Source: Fistulifera solaris
Taxonomy: Eukaryota > Bacillariophyta > Bacillariophyceae > Naviculales > Stauroneidaceae
Assembly (NCBI GenBank): GCA_030295235.1
Contig: AP026150.1
Span: forward strand, 62,001-126,000
Reading direction: 5' to 3'
Length of the DNA: 64,000 bases
Shown: in pieces, positions 11,882 to 22,035 of the stretch
Position numbering within the stretch: the first letter of the stretch is position 1
Layout: the number at the start of each line of letters is the position of its first letter
The notes under the pieces: generated by a model
Told to the model about the DNA's origin: nothing
Seen by the model: only the letters and a program-made list of their open reading frames with translations
Databases searched by the model: none
Translations under genes and position numbers: made by a program

Positions 11882-12602
11882 TCAATCATCATCCAATTGC
11901 AGCTCCAGTGCCCCCGCCGTCACATTTTGATAATATTCTTTGCCCAATTGCAAACAGACGGCATACTCCAATGACAACGGAATCACGCCTACCGCCACAT
12001 GACCACACCGAAATCGCATCAGGACTACCATTTGTTGTTGCGCATCATAGTCGTTTACTGCTTTCTGCAGACAAGTCCGGACGGCGGTCAGTTCAAAATC
12101 ATCCCGACAAACTTCCGCATCGTATTCTCCCAAAGTCAAATAATGCAACAAGACGGAACGATTTCTTCCCGGAAGCGTCAAAGCCACCAAGGTCTGCGTA
12201 CTTTGGAGAAACAAAAACCGCGTCCCAAGGTTTGCATTTGATGAGCAGCGTAAGGCATGGCGTAAAGGCGAATCTGGTGCCACACGTGGTGGCGTGCGAG
12301 TACGGAATAATCATCAACGTCATCATCAACGTCGTTGTCGGGTGTTTTCCAGTGCCCATGAGTGTCAATGCGTTGATAGGCGGCACAATATTTCTTGTGT
12401 TTCTTTCTCCAATCCTGTATTTGACATTCTTTACTACAATAGATGGCTACGTGACATTGACTGCATTGTTTGGGTGTCGTCAATGGGGTATGACAATGAA
12501 AGCACGTGTTGTTGGAAGATATAATACGAATGGGGACACCGGCGTAACCCAATTCCAACGTTTGCAGCCATTCCGTGGATAGGGATGATGATGATGATTC
12601 GG

Positions 12603-12642
<40 letters not shown>

Positions 12643-12651
12643 CGTCGTCAT
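11882..12651 (-). CDS. MYND zinc-finger protein with poly-Thr N-terminus
   Basis: The N-terminus is a poly-Thr tract from an ACA microsatellite (12601-12648), then TEWLQTLELGYAGVPIRI. A MYND finger follows: CFHC, CSQC, IYCSKECQIQDW and HKKYC, complete for its Cys/His ligands. One frame change near 12245 joins the first part to a C-terminal domain (LGTRFLFLQSTQTLVALTLP ... VGVIPLSLEYAVCLQLGKEY) read in 12240-11882. MYND fingers mediate protein contacts, often with proline-rich partners; the C-terminal domain is not recognised. Translation continues openly after the first stop for about 30 codons in the same frame, so the true 3' end could lie near 11790. Confidence 0.75.
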
Positions 12652-13154
12652 TATTATTATTTTGCAAAAGAAGAAAAAAAAATACTGAAGAGAATCAATT
12701 GAAATGATACTAGCTAGCTAGTACTTGTGGTAGTCGAATGATTCGAATTGTTGGAATAAAATGAATGGCGTTATCCATGCGCGACGGTCTGTTCTTGATC
12801 GGGTCATTCTGACGTCATCGTCGAACACAATAAACGCCACACAAAAAAAGTGAAACACTAAAAACTAAAATAATAATATGCATTCAGATAGGACAAAAGA
12901 TAAAGGATGATGATATCTTCATGAAGCGAGGAATAAAGAGTTAGCAAGTACGGAGTAGTTAGTACCTGGTACGCAATTCATTCGTTCCTTCGTTTCGCAA
13001 AATCGGCGTAGCAATCCCTTGTCTGAAGAAGAGAAGCGTGATATTTCACCGTTGCTACGGCTACAACTACAACTATTAGTCGCCTTCCTTTGATTCACCG
13101 ACCATTCTTTTTCCGACGAACCAAACGTACAACAAAATTCATTGAAAGTACAGC
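12652..13154. promoter_or_regulatory. Divergent promoter region (MYND / ArgRS)
   Basis: About 500 bp between two outward-facing genes. It contains TACGGAGTA (12949-12957) followed 5 bp later by TACCTGGTA (12963-12971), roughly 190 bp upstream of the ArgRS start. No coding signal is seen. Confidence 0.45.
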
Positions 13155-15317
13155 ATGGTCCCCCGAATTCTCATGTTCAGTGTATTACTTTTGTGGCGTG
13201 CGACACGCACTGTGGCGTTTACAAGCCGTCGCAGGATGATGCGGCCCGTGATGTTATTCAGCACCACATCATCATCATCAACATGCACGGAATTCAAAGG
13301 CATGGAATGGTTACAAGATGCTGTCGTAGAAGTCTTGAATGAATTGTACGATCCGAAAGAAGTTGCCAAGGGTAACTTATTGTTGCAATGGCAAAAGAAT
13401 CAAAAAAAAGAACAAGAAGAACAAGAACAAGAACAAGAAAAAAGACACCAGTGACGACGACGACGACGACGACAGTGGTAGTAGTAGTAGTACGATCGTG
13501 TCTGACGCTAAACAAACACAATTATTGGAACAAGCCGCCGCACAGGCTCAACCCTTTCACGACATCAAGCCATGGTGACACCGGCGACACGATCGGAATT
13601 TGGTGATTTTCAAGTCAATGCCGCCATGGGATTGGCGCAAGCCTTGCAACTCAATCCACGAGAGTGTGCGCAACAAATGGTAGAACAATTGCGACCAAAA
13701 ATTGCCCAAATTATGGAAGAACCGGAAATTGCCGGACCCGGATTTGTCAATTTGCGATTCAAACCCTCGTATTTGACGAATGCGGTGGCGGCCATGGCGA
13801 ATGATGCTTCGGGGCGTTTGGCGTTGCCGGCTGTAGCACAAAAACAAAAGATCGTGGTCGATTATTCGTCACCGAATATTGCCAAAGAAATGCATGTGGG
13901 ACATTTGCGTTCCACGATTATTGGTGATACATTGTGTCGTGTATTGAATTTGTGGGACATGATGTCGTGCGACTCAATCATGTTGGTGATTGGGGGACCC
14001 AGTTTGGCATGTTGGTGGAACATTTACGGGATGAATTCCCCGAAGCGTTGCAACCGTCGCAAAAGCCTGTGGATTTGGGTGATTTGGTCGTCTTGTACAA
14101 GGCAGCTAAGAAGCGGTTTGATGAGGATGATGATTTCAAAATACGAGCCCGGGAAGGTGTCGTCAAATTGCAAGCCGGACAACCGGAAGAATTGGCGGCG
14201 TGGGAAACACTCTGTGCGGCCAGTCGAGTCGAATTTGAAAAAATATACCGTATGCTCAACATTCAAGGATTACAAGAACGGGGCGAATCATTCTACAATC
14301 CTTATCTCAAAGACGTAGTCGACGAACTCAAAGCCAAAGGCATGGCCGTGGAAAGTGATGGCGCCACCGTTGTTTACATGGAAGGCTACACCAACCGGGA
14401 TGGTTCTCCTTTACCGATGATTGTCCAAAAATCCGATGGTGGCTTCAATTATGCTACCACCGATTTGGCCGCCATCCGACAACGCACCTTGTTGTCAGCA
14501 TCGGAAGAAGGAGGCGAACAGGCTGATCGCGTCTTGTACGTGACAGATGCGGGCCAAAGTCAACATTTCCAAATGGTCTTTCAAGCGGCGAAACAAGCTG
14601 GATTCGTTCCCACAAACGCACGATTGGAACATGTTCCCTTTGGACTGGTCCAAGGAGAAGACGGTAAAAGTTTGCCACCCGATCGGGTGAAACCGTCAAA
14701 TTAAAAGATTTGTTGAACGAAGCGGTCAAATTGCCGGACACGATCTGCGATCGCGGAATGCCGCCACGACCAATGCTTCCTATTTGGAACAAATCGATCG
14801 CATTGCCCAAATTGTGGGCATCGGTGCCGTCAAATACGCCGATTTGTCCATGAACCGTGAATCCAATTATCGTTTCAGTTACGATCGCATGTTGAGTTTG
14901 AATGGCAATACGGCACCGTACATGTTGTACTCGTACGCTCGTATTTGTGGAATTGTCCGAAAGGGCAGTGGTCAAACCGACGACGACGACGACGATGCTG
15001 CTGCCTTATCATCATTAGAGTGGCCCGCCGCGGCTAACATTGTGGTGTCGCACGAGACGGAACTGGAATTGATGCGCAATTTGGTGAAATTACCCGACGT
15101 GGTTGCCGAAGTCGAACGCGATTTGTATCCTCACAAGATTTGTGATTATTTGTTCGAAACATCTCAAAAATTCAATCAATTTTACGAACATTGTTCCGTG
15201 AATCAAGCAGAAACTCTTGAATTGAAAGCAAGTCGCTTGACGTTATGTGTCGCCACGGCCGGAACCTTGCGACTATTATTGAATTTGTTGGGCATTGAAG
15301 TCGTTGAGCGGCTCTAA
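13155..15317 (+). CDS. RARS: Arginyl-tRNA synthetase, probably organelle-targeted
   Basis: Class I ArgRS that charges tRNA-Arg. The sequence shows the N-terminal domain ([17 protein letters not shown]), the HIGH-type motif in [18 protein letters not shown] (about 13880), [14 protein letters not shown], the DLAAIRQR and [19 protein letters not shown] region, and the C-terminal anticodon-binding domain ending [10 protein letters not shown]. The N-terminus is hydrophobic and contains TVAF followed by basic Ser/Arg sequence, which resembles the signal peptide/phenylalanine boundary of diatom plastid proteins. At least five single-base frame changes interrupt the frame (about 13440, 13565, 13945, 14667, 14740). 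The one at 14666-14669 is A4 where A5 restores [11 protein letters not shown], so assembly error is more likely than decay. A CAA array and acidic run add length near the N-terminus. Confidence 0.9.
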
Positions 15318-15336
15318 GGAACGGGACGATGGATGG

Positions 15337-15371
<35 letters not shown>

Positions 15372-15487
15372 CGTGAAGCTAAACACATGATTCTTCTTCT
15401 TTTTCTTCTTCTTTTTCTTATTATTATTATTGTTCTTGTTGCTACTACTATTGGAATGGTAGTTCGCACATGTGCATGTGCACTTTT
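15318..15487. repeat. CAA and TTC microsatellites between convergent genes
   Basis: An (ACA)n array (15340-15372) and a TTC/TTA-rich stretch (15391-15430) lie between the ArgRS and RlmJ-like stop codons. Confidence 0.8.
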
Positions 15488-16426
15488 TTACATTCCAAGT
15501 TCACACGACGACTCACTCCTCCTCCAAAGGTTGTTTGTTCTTTTTCTTTTCATAATTTGTTCGACAGTATATTCATCCTTACCTTGATGCAAGACGTGTG
15601 CCAACCAATGCAAGGTGTTTGGATCGATTACATCATCCAATAAGGGGGTGGGATTGCATATTAACATGGCACTGCCCTGCAAACCCGTTTTTCGAATCAC
15701 AATGTTGGCATAATATCGTCCCACTTTGGCCTTTTCTTGAGCCAAGGCACGCAATCGTGTCGCAAAGGACCATCGGAATTTGTGTCCTTGTACAAAAGGA
15801 ATCCACACGAGTACCGTCGCGTACGGATTCCGATCAAGAATGCGTTCCAATAAGGCTTGGACCGCCGCATATTCCTCGTCGTGCCCAAAACCGCCATCCA
15901 ATAAGATGACATTGTGTTTGTCACTATTATCACGAGGCATTAAGAAATTTAACGTGGCTGGATCATAACAATCGAGTGGTTGAAAATTGGCTGGATTGTG
16001 CAAACCTTCTACTTGTTGCATGTAACAATCGGTACACCGGTGTTCATCGATGCCGGGCCGGAGTAATGTTTGTGTGAGAAGTGGTGATCCAGGATAAAGT
16101 TCGAAATCATCGTAATTTTCGGCACCGACTGTTTCTAATACCGTTTGTATGTAGGTCCGAATCGGAGCAGGAATTTCGTATTTCTTGGTTGTACTACAAT
16201 ACCGCTGTAAGACTTTCCCAATGCCTTGTTTCCATTTTCCTTCTTGCGAGTCCAGCGCATAGACACCGTATCCAGAATGTGCATCCGCTACCATCAATCC
16301 TTCCGGATGGACTTTTTGCAATTCTTGTAGGACATTCACCAATAATAAATGTTTCAAGACATCGGCGTGATTGCCCGCGTGGTCTTCGTGTTTGTAAAAG
16401 AATGATGTTGGTGGTTGTTCGGTCAT
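15488..16426 (-). CDS. RlmJ-like (DUF519) 23S rRNA adenine-N6-methyltransferase family protein
   Basis: 312 residues, intact. It starts FFYKHEDHAGNHADVLKHLL, the family's N-terminal hallmark (bacterial RlmJ: Y-HAFHAGNFADVLKH), followed by DAHSGYGVYAL and ELYPGSPLLTQTLLR. Bacterial RlmJ methylates A2030 of 23S rRNA with SAM. The motif IV position, normally DPP[YF], reads LLDGGFGHDEEY (about 15890), so the two prolines that shape the adenine pocket of N6-adenine methyltransferases are glycines. A second family motif (INPPW in E. coli) reads CNPTPL. Activity is therefore uncertain. An eukaryotic copy may act on organellar rRNA, but no clear targeting peptide is seen. The stop codon lies 170 bp from the convergent ArgRS gene. 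Confidence 0.85.
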   Translation of the reverse strand: MTEQPPTSFFYKHEDHAGNHADVLKHLLLVNVLQELQKVHPEGLMVADAHSGYGVYALDSQEGKWKQGIGKVLQRYCSTTKKYEIPAPIRTYIQTVLETVGAENYDDFELYPGSPLLTQTLLRPGIDEHRCTDCYMQQVEGLHNPANFQPLDCYDPATLNFLMPRDNSDKHNVILLDGGFGHDEEYAAVQALLERILDRNPYATVLVWIPFVQGHKFRWSFATRLRALAQEKAKVGRYYANIVIRKTGLQGSAMLICNPTPLLDDVIDPNTLHWLAHVLHQGKDEYTVEQIMKRKRTNNLWRRSESSCELGM

Positions 16427-17060
16427 TGTGTTTTTTTTTCTTCGTTGTCAAACAAACACAACACAACACAACAAACAAGAACAACAAGATCGTCTCGTTT
16501 GGCTTTGATTATTTGATTTAATTTGATTTGATTATTTGAGTATAAAAAGCAGCGATAATATAGAGTAATATTATAGCAACAATAGAGGGTCACTTGCGTG
16601 TCTTGTTTTTCCAACGACACACACAAGATGGACGGTATAAGAAAGTCATTCTATCGTATCGGTACAATGAAACGAGCTGTGAGGCTCCGCGCACGCTCTC
16701 GTGCGAAGCCGCTCGTCATTGCTGTAGTAGGGTCCAGAAAGTACAAACGAAACAACAAAATCACACACTCCTACCAGGTACTACAGAAAAAACGAACGAA
16801 ACGAAACGAAACGAACGAGAAACGGAAAAAAAAGCCTTCTTCTCGTCAACGCTGCTCCATCGTCGTTCATTCGTTACAAACGAATACGAAAGATATTATT
16901 ATTTGAGAGACGTATACTATTACTATAACAAAATATAGACTTTTCGTCTTTGTTTCATCATCCACTCCGTTGATCTTTTGCAGATAGATAGTGCAATCTT
17001 CACCACAAACAAAACAAACAAACAAACAAAACAAACAAAACAAACAAACAAGCAAGCAAC
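16427..17060. promoter_or_regulatory. Divergent promoter region (RlmJ-like / REEP)
   Basis: Contains TACCAGGTA (16772-16780) and a CAAA-rich array (about 17017-17057) directly before the REEP start codon. No coding signal is seen. Confidence 0.45.
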
Positions 17061-17992
17061 ATGAACGATAAAATGGTCCCCGTGCAAATCGAAAAATACG
17101 TCAATGCAATTGGTGATTTCATGGACAAACATCCTACCACGACCATGAATGGTACGTGTATGTGTGCTTGTGCTTGTGCTTGTATATATATATGCTTGTG
17201 TATGTATGCTTTTGTATGTCAATGATGTAAATGGAAAGAGAAAGTGAGAAAGGAATAACAATAGGAAGGAATGCTAGAAAAAGAACGGACTTGTAAATCT
17301 GCCGGCATGGAATACGAGTGATTCTTGTTGTCGTTTGCCGGATTGTTGAGTGTTACGTTTGTTCTAGAGTCGTCACACCAACAAACAACAATCCGTGTTT
17401 CCTCTCCTTCTTGTGTTACTGTGCAACACTACGTACCTGACTGCTTCTTCTATTGTGTGTGTGTGCCTACCAAAGGAGTTGCTCCTATTCTATTAGAAAG
17501 TCTACGTTCGTTCTTTTCTCATTTCACTCTCGTTCTTCTTTTCTTTTTCTTTTTCTTTTCTTTTTCTTTTCTTTTCTCTTGTAAATTTCAGACAAACTCC
17601 AAGACTTGGAACAGAAAACAGGATACCACAAGGTCTACTTTTTTGTCACGGGCGCGGTCGCTTCTCTCAGTGCCTTGTGGTTGTTGGGAGGCGTCAAACT
17701 CTTGGTCGATTTGTTGGGATTCGTCTATCCCGCCTACATGTCCTTCAAGTCCATGGATTCCGGCAGTCACGATGATACACAGTGGTTGACCTATTGGGTC
17801 GTCTTTTCGTTCCTCTCCATTGTCGAAAATTTGTTGAGTGTCATTGTTACGGCCATTCCCTTTTATTTTTGGATCAAAATGGGAATCATTGTGTGGATGT
17901 ACGCTCCTTCGACGCGGGGTGCCGAAGTCATGTATCAGCAAGGTTTGCGACCGTTGTTGGCGCCTTATTTGGAGGCAGCGAAGAAAGATTAA
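17061..17992 (+). CDS. REEP/DP1/HVA22 (TB2) family ER-shaping protein
   Basis: Two exons, 17061-17151 and 17592-17992, joined in phase across a 440-bp intron (GTACGT...TTTCAG). The product has 163 residues. The family core is clear: GVKLLVDLLGFVYPAYMSFKSM, DDTQWLTYWVVFSFLSIVEN, and FYFWIKMGIIVWMYAP. These hairpin-forming segments insert into the cytoplasmic leaflet of the endoplasmic reticulum and bend tubules. The N-terminal exon is short and hydrophilic. The intron is several times longer than the other introns in this window and holds a CT/TTTTC pyrimidine tract near its acceptor. No frame breaks. Confidence 0.95.
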
Positions 17993-19269
17993 TCGGGAAA
18001 GAGAGAAAAAAAGAGTCTTTTCTTTTTTTAAAAGTGAGTAGAGTCGTCACCCGTATTCATCAAAATGATACCTATTAGGACCCACAATCTTTATGAGTGT
18101 ATCTTTTTAATCGATGTACTTGCTTGCATGCTATGGCGTCCCATTGACTAAGACCCTGAGGATTGGGGTCTCTAGCCAAAAGATCGTATCAGTTGCAGGA
18201 TCTCCAGTCACCAGTCACTAATAACTTGCGGAAACGTGGTTTCGGAAATACTCGTACCAGGCTTCCAGGTCATGAGTCATGAATGAACGGAAACAACGAC
18301 TGACTGATGACTGACGACGACTCCTCGTTCCTCGTTGACCGTTGAGACTTCAAAAATCGCCATGTGCAAAATGCGAACTCCGTATCATCAGTCATGCGTC
18401 CGATTTTCGTCATATCCCGTGTGCAAAGAATGGTACCAGGTAGGTCCGGTGAAACCCAACACGGTACAAAGAACAAAGGCAGAATAAGTCTTAATACCGG
18501 TGACCACTAAACTTATATATTGCATTCTCCGCAACTGACCTCATCCATACAAAATACAAAATTGTACTTGTACCGACGAAGAAGAACCCGAAAAAAAAAG
18601 AGAAGAATCATCCAGGGAAGGACGTTAAAATTCTGCCTCCCAGTACAAGATTATACGTAGCGCCCACGACGAGGCAGAATTTTAACGCCGTTTCCAGGCA
18701 TTTTCACCGAAAACTGTCGTTTTGCCATACTCCGCGCCCTTCCGCCGCCACCGCAAAGTCTACGAGATTTCTACATAAAAATTGTACCACCCAATGCGAG
18801 CGCAGAAACGACTTTGTTTGTACCGGATTCTACATGCGAGGTACGAGAGGAATTTGCGACGATCGTTGTCACGTAAAATAACACGGGAGACTGCAAAACG
18901 CACCGTACAAACGGAAACATTTGGCCAGAGAGAGACCTCGAGCTCGAGGCAGCAGCAGCAGCAGGAGCAGCGTTGCATTTGTAGGGTGGTGGCGTGTTGT
19001 GTCTTCCCCCTTTCTGTTTTTTCTCTCTCCCTTTCTCTCTCTGGTTGCTGGTTCTTTTCCTTTTTTTCTCTACCAACGACAACTAACTTGAAAAACACAT
19101 TTTCGTTTGTAAATTGAAAAATCATTTACCGACTTGACAAACAGCGTGAAGAAAAGAGAGCTTGCGTGTGCTAACCAGCATTTGTGAGAGCCATTCGTTC
19201 TTTTTTTTCTTCTTTCCTATAATACCCCGGAGTATATTTATATATTTTTAAATAATATTATTTGACACA
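17993..19269. other. Intergenic region with an inverted repeat
   Basis: Nearly 1.3 kb without coding signal. It contains TACCAGGTA (18434-18442), a perfect 17-bp inverted repeat (listed separately) and a pyrimidine-rich tract upstream of the next gene. Confidence 0.5.
18623..18687. repeat. Perfect 17-bp inverted repeat with 31-bp loop
   Basis: The left arm CGTTAAAATTCTGCCTC (18623-18639) is the exact reverse complement of the right arm (18671-18687). A transcript across it could fold into a hairpin; the arms could also be a small transposon relic or a paired protein-binding site. Confidence 0.85.
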
Positions 19270-20250
19270 ATGCCACCCGACGCGGAAAATTCTTCCTTCG
19301 CCGATAAACCCATCAAACACAAACGCCGGTATTGTCGTTCGGAAGGATGTACAAATATCGTCAAATCGCAAGGTCTTTGTCAACGGCACGGCGCCAAACC
19401 CCGCATGTGCAAAGTCGAACATTGTAGTAAACAGGCACAGGGGAACTTTGATGGTATGTGCAAATCACATTTCAAGGCATTGAAACGAATTCCGGTCGTG
19501 ACAGCCGTCACACACGCATCCTCCTCCTACTCCGCCGCCTTGGCCTCGGCCACCACCGGACGATCTTCCTCCTCTTCCTATTCCTCCTACTCCTCTGTCT
19601 ATGACACAATCTTACCCGCGAGTATGATGTGGAAACCCGAATCGGGAACACCGATGCCATTGGTACAACATTTGGCGTGTGGTTTTGCGGAAAAACCACC
19701 CGCGTGGCATCGCAATGAAGAACGACACGCTCGAGGATTACCACCCGTCCACAATCCCGCTACACAACTCGAACCGTGGGAAAAGGAACTCGTGTGGACC
19801 GAAATTTTATTATTGACTGGCAATCCCGAATCCAGTTTTCGACATTTGGCCCGGGGATGGGGTCGTGACAAAGGATTTCATACCGTCTTGGCGCAATCGA
19901 TTTGTGAACGACGAGGAAATGTCGAACGCAAGAACAAGCGAAAACGAGCGGAAGAAGAAGAAGAAAATGAAGAAGAAAATGAAGAAGAGAATGAAGAACG
20001 CTTGGTGACGGAACCGATTGGTATTGATGTTTACGATGAAGCTGTCTATGGGGATATTGCCTACCATGAAGCCTTGGCTGCCGATTTGTTTTATTTTCCA
20101 TCGCAACAGAGTCCACCGCACAGCATGTTTTCCACATTGGACGAATCATCATCGTCTCATTTGGAGCCTTTGACGCTGCATTCCACAACAACCACAACAA
20201 CCACAACATCAACAACTCTGAATCGAGCGAATCATGTCAAGGAAGTATAA
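19270..20250 (+). CDS. Cys/His-repeat protein of the plant WRKY19-like type
   Basis: 326 residues, intact. Two adjacent zinc-binding-type repeats are seen near the N-terminus: RYCRSEGCTNIVKSQGLCQRHG and RMCKVEHCSKQAQGNFDGMCKSHF (pattern C-x4-5-C-x8-10-C-x2-3-H). Similar C-x-x-x-GC...C-x-x-H repeats occur in plant WRKY19-like proteins and in large stramenopile families, and are thought to bind nucleic acid. A Ser/Tyr-rich linker, a conserved-looking region (PLVQHLACGFAEKPPAWHRN ... LLLTGNPESSFRHLARGWG), a bipartite basic stretch (RKNKRKR) next to an acidic EEN repeat, and a Thr-rich tail follow. A nuclear regulator is likely but no target is known. Confidence 0.7.
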   Translation: MPPDAENSSFADKPIKHKRRYCRSEGCTNIVKSQGLCQRHGAKPRMCKVEHCSKQAQGNFDGMCKSHFKALKRIPVVTAVTHASSSYSAALASATTGRSSSSSYSSYSSVYDTILPASMMWKPESGTPMPLVQHLACGFAEKPPAWHRNEERHARGLPPVHNPATQLEPWEKELVWTEILLLTGNPESSFRHLARGWGRDKGFHTVLAQSICERRGNVERKNKRKRAEEEEENEEENEEENEERLVTEPIGIDVYDEAVYGDIAYHEALAADLFYFPSQQSPPHSMFSTLDESSSSHLEPLTLHSTTTTTTTTSTTLNRANHVKEV

Positions 20251-20425
20251 CTTTCTTGTGAGTGGAAAAGAGATCACCAGAGAATGTTGTGTAACAACAA
20301 GTCTAGCACTACTATTTGTCGATAACGTATTCTATTACTCCGTATGAGAATCACAACCTAATATCTAATATTGATACGAATACTTCTACTACTACAAGTA
20401 GTATTATTAGTAGTACTATTCTTCT

Positions 20426-20760
20426 TTAGAAACCATGCAACACAATACTTTCGGCATGACAAATTTCTTGCGCCGTCAAAAATTCTTTCACGTTGGTGCG
20501 TTGATCTCCACTGAGTTGAATAACTTCACCGGCATCTTCATCTTGTTGGACGGCTCCGTTGCACGAAAAGGTCTTTTGAAGGCCTTGCAAATGCGTTTAA
20601 TATCCAAATCATCGGCCAATCCAGCGACGGTGGTAATGCATTTCCGTCCGTTGCGTTGTTGGACCCGGACGTGGACTTTTTTCTTCCGTCGTGACGCCGC
20701 CCTTGTCACCGGCGTCTTCGAAGGCGTCTGGAAAAAGAAAAAAGAGAATCGTAACGAATT

Positions 20761-20798
<38 letters not shown>

Positions 20799-21005
20799 AA
20801 TTATTATTATTGTAACAAGAAAATCAGTAAGAATAGTAACGAATGTGTGTGTGTGTGTGAGAGAGAGAGAGAAAAAGAAAAAGAGAGAAATGTTAGAAAA
20901 CACAGATGGCGGTTTCCTTTCCTCGCCCAATCATCCATTCTCTTTGTGCTTCCCCACAAACAAGAACGTACCAAACGCATTGAAATTCATTTGTGCCGTT
21001 GTCAT
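20426..21005 (-). CDS. SUI1: Translation initiation factor eIF1 (SUI1)
   Basis: Two exons: 21005-20972 (MTTAQMNFNAF) and 20727-20426, joined across a 244-bp intron (GTACGT...CCAG) that contains ATC and GT/GA microsatellites. The second exon encodes DAFEDAGDKGG, then KVHVRVQQRNGRKCITTVAG, LADDLDIKRICKAFK, then CNGAV, EVIQLSGDQRTNVKEFL and ends IVLHGF. This is a full-length eIF1, the 40S-bound factor that enforces AUG selection. Two frame breaks interrupt it, each cured by one extra base in a homopolymer (run of 6 at 20677-20682, run of 4 at 20574-20577). eIF1 is essential, so these are most likely sequence errors. Confidence 0.95.
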
Positions 21006-22035
21006 GATGATGTTAGCTTTGATAGTAACTGTATATATAACGAAAGATAGAAAGAAAGAAAGAAGGTGAAAATGTATTGCGTAAGGAGTTTGTTGACTTT
21101 TGTATACCTGGTACCGGTACTGTATATTCTATCGATCGTTATTATTACTACGTATTTATTTTACGAATGCTGTGTTGTCGTTTTGACTTCCACAATGCGG
21201 CGAAATACCAGGTATCGTCGGTCGTCGGTCGTCTAATGGTGGAAGTGCAACGTGCAACCAAAAGGACCAAAGGGGTGCCACACGCTGGCATTGGCGGACC
21301 GACGGACGGACAGTCCGTTGATTCCGATCCTTACCGTTTCTGAAGTCGGATGTCGGATGCTTCCTCTCTCGGTACACTTCACTTGATACCCAACGACTCG
21401 TGTCTTCCATCGAAATCCAGGAACCGTCTCCCTTTCGGACAATCTACCAGACACAGTGTCACTCAAGTACTACATACATAATACATGACACAACATACAA
21501 CATTGGGAAGAATTGGGATCCAGTCAGGCATTATTTTATGATTTTGGAAAACGAAACGAAAAGTAGGATTCGAATGACTCTCGTAGAAAAGGTAGGCGAT
21601 AGGACAATGCAATGTACAAAGTAGGTCTGACGTCTGACGTGAGACCCCCACCGCGTCACATTCGGAGAGGTGGTTCGATTTCGAAAAAAACAAAACAAGG
21701 GGTGTGGGGGTGTGGGAGAGCGAGAGACGTGGGAGACCAGTACGGTACGTAAAACGTAAACGCTAGCTAGCATCGCATGGCGCGCCCCTCCCCATGGGTG
21801 TGCGTAAGCTTTTCTACGCAACAGTGTTCTTTCGCGCTTTTGTCGTGTGTCGTGTGTCTCTTTCCAGCCAACAAAAAACAATTAAAAAAAATAAAAGAAA
21901 CCAAAAAGAGAAAAGAGCGAGACCGTAAAAAAAGATACAAAGGAAAGCCTTTCGATCGATGTTCCTTTCTTCGTAACAACAAATTCTTTTGGTTCAATTT
22001 CTTCTTTCGTTCGATATTCTACCATTTACAAGAAA
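21006..22035. promoter_or_regulatory. Divergent promoter region (eIF1 / Q-rich protein)
   Basis: About 1 kb with two TACCWGGTA words (21105-21113 and 21206-21214, the first about 100 bp upstream of the eIF1 ATG). No coding signal is seen. Confidence 0.45.

Noticed and set aside
13155-15317. ArgRS as a pseudogene
   Set aside because: All catalytic blocks are conserved and the breaks are single-base, some in homopolymers, as in eIF1; sequence error is the simpler explanation.
20435-20800. 121-codon plus-strand frame
   Set aside because: It is antisense to eIF1, whose protein on the minus strand is unmistakable.
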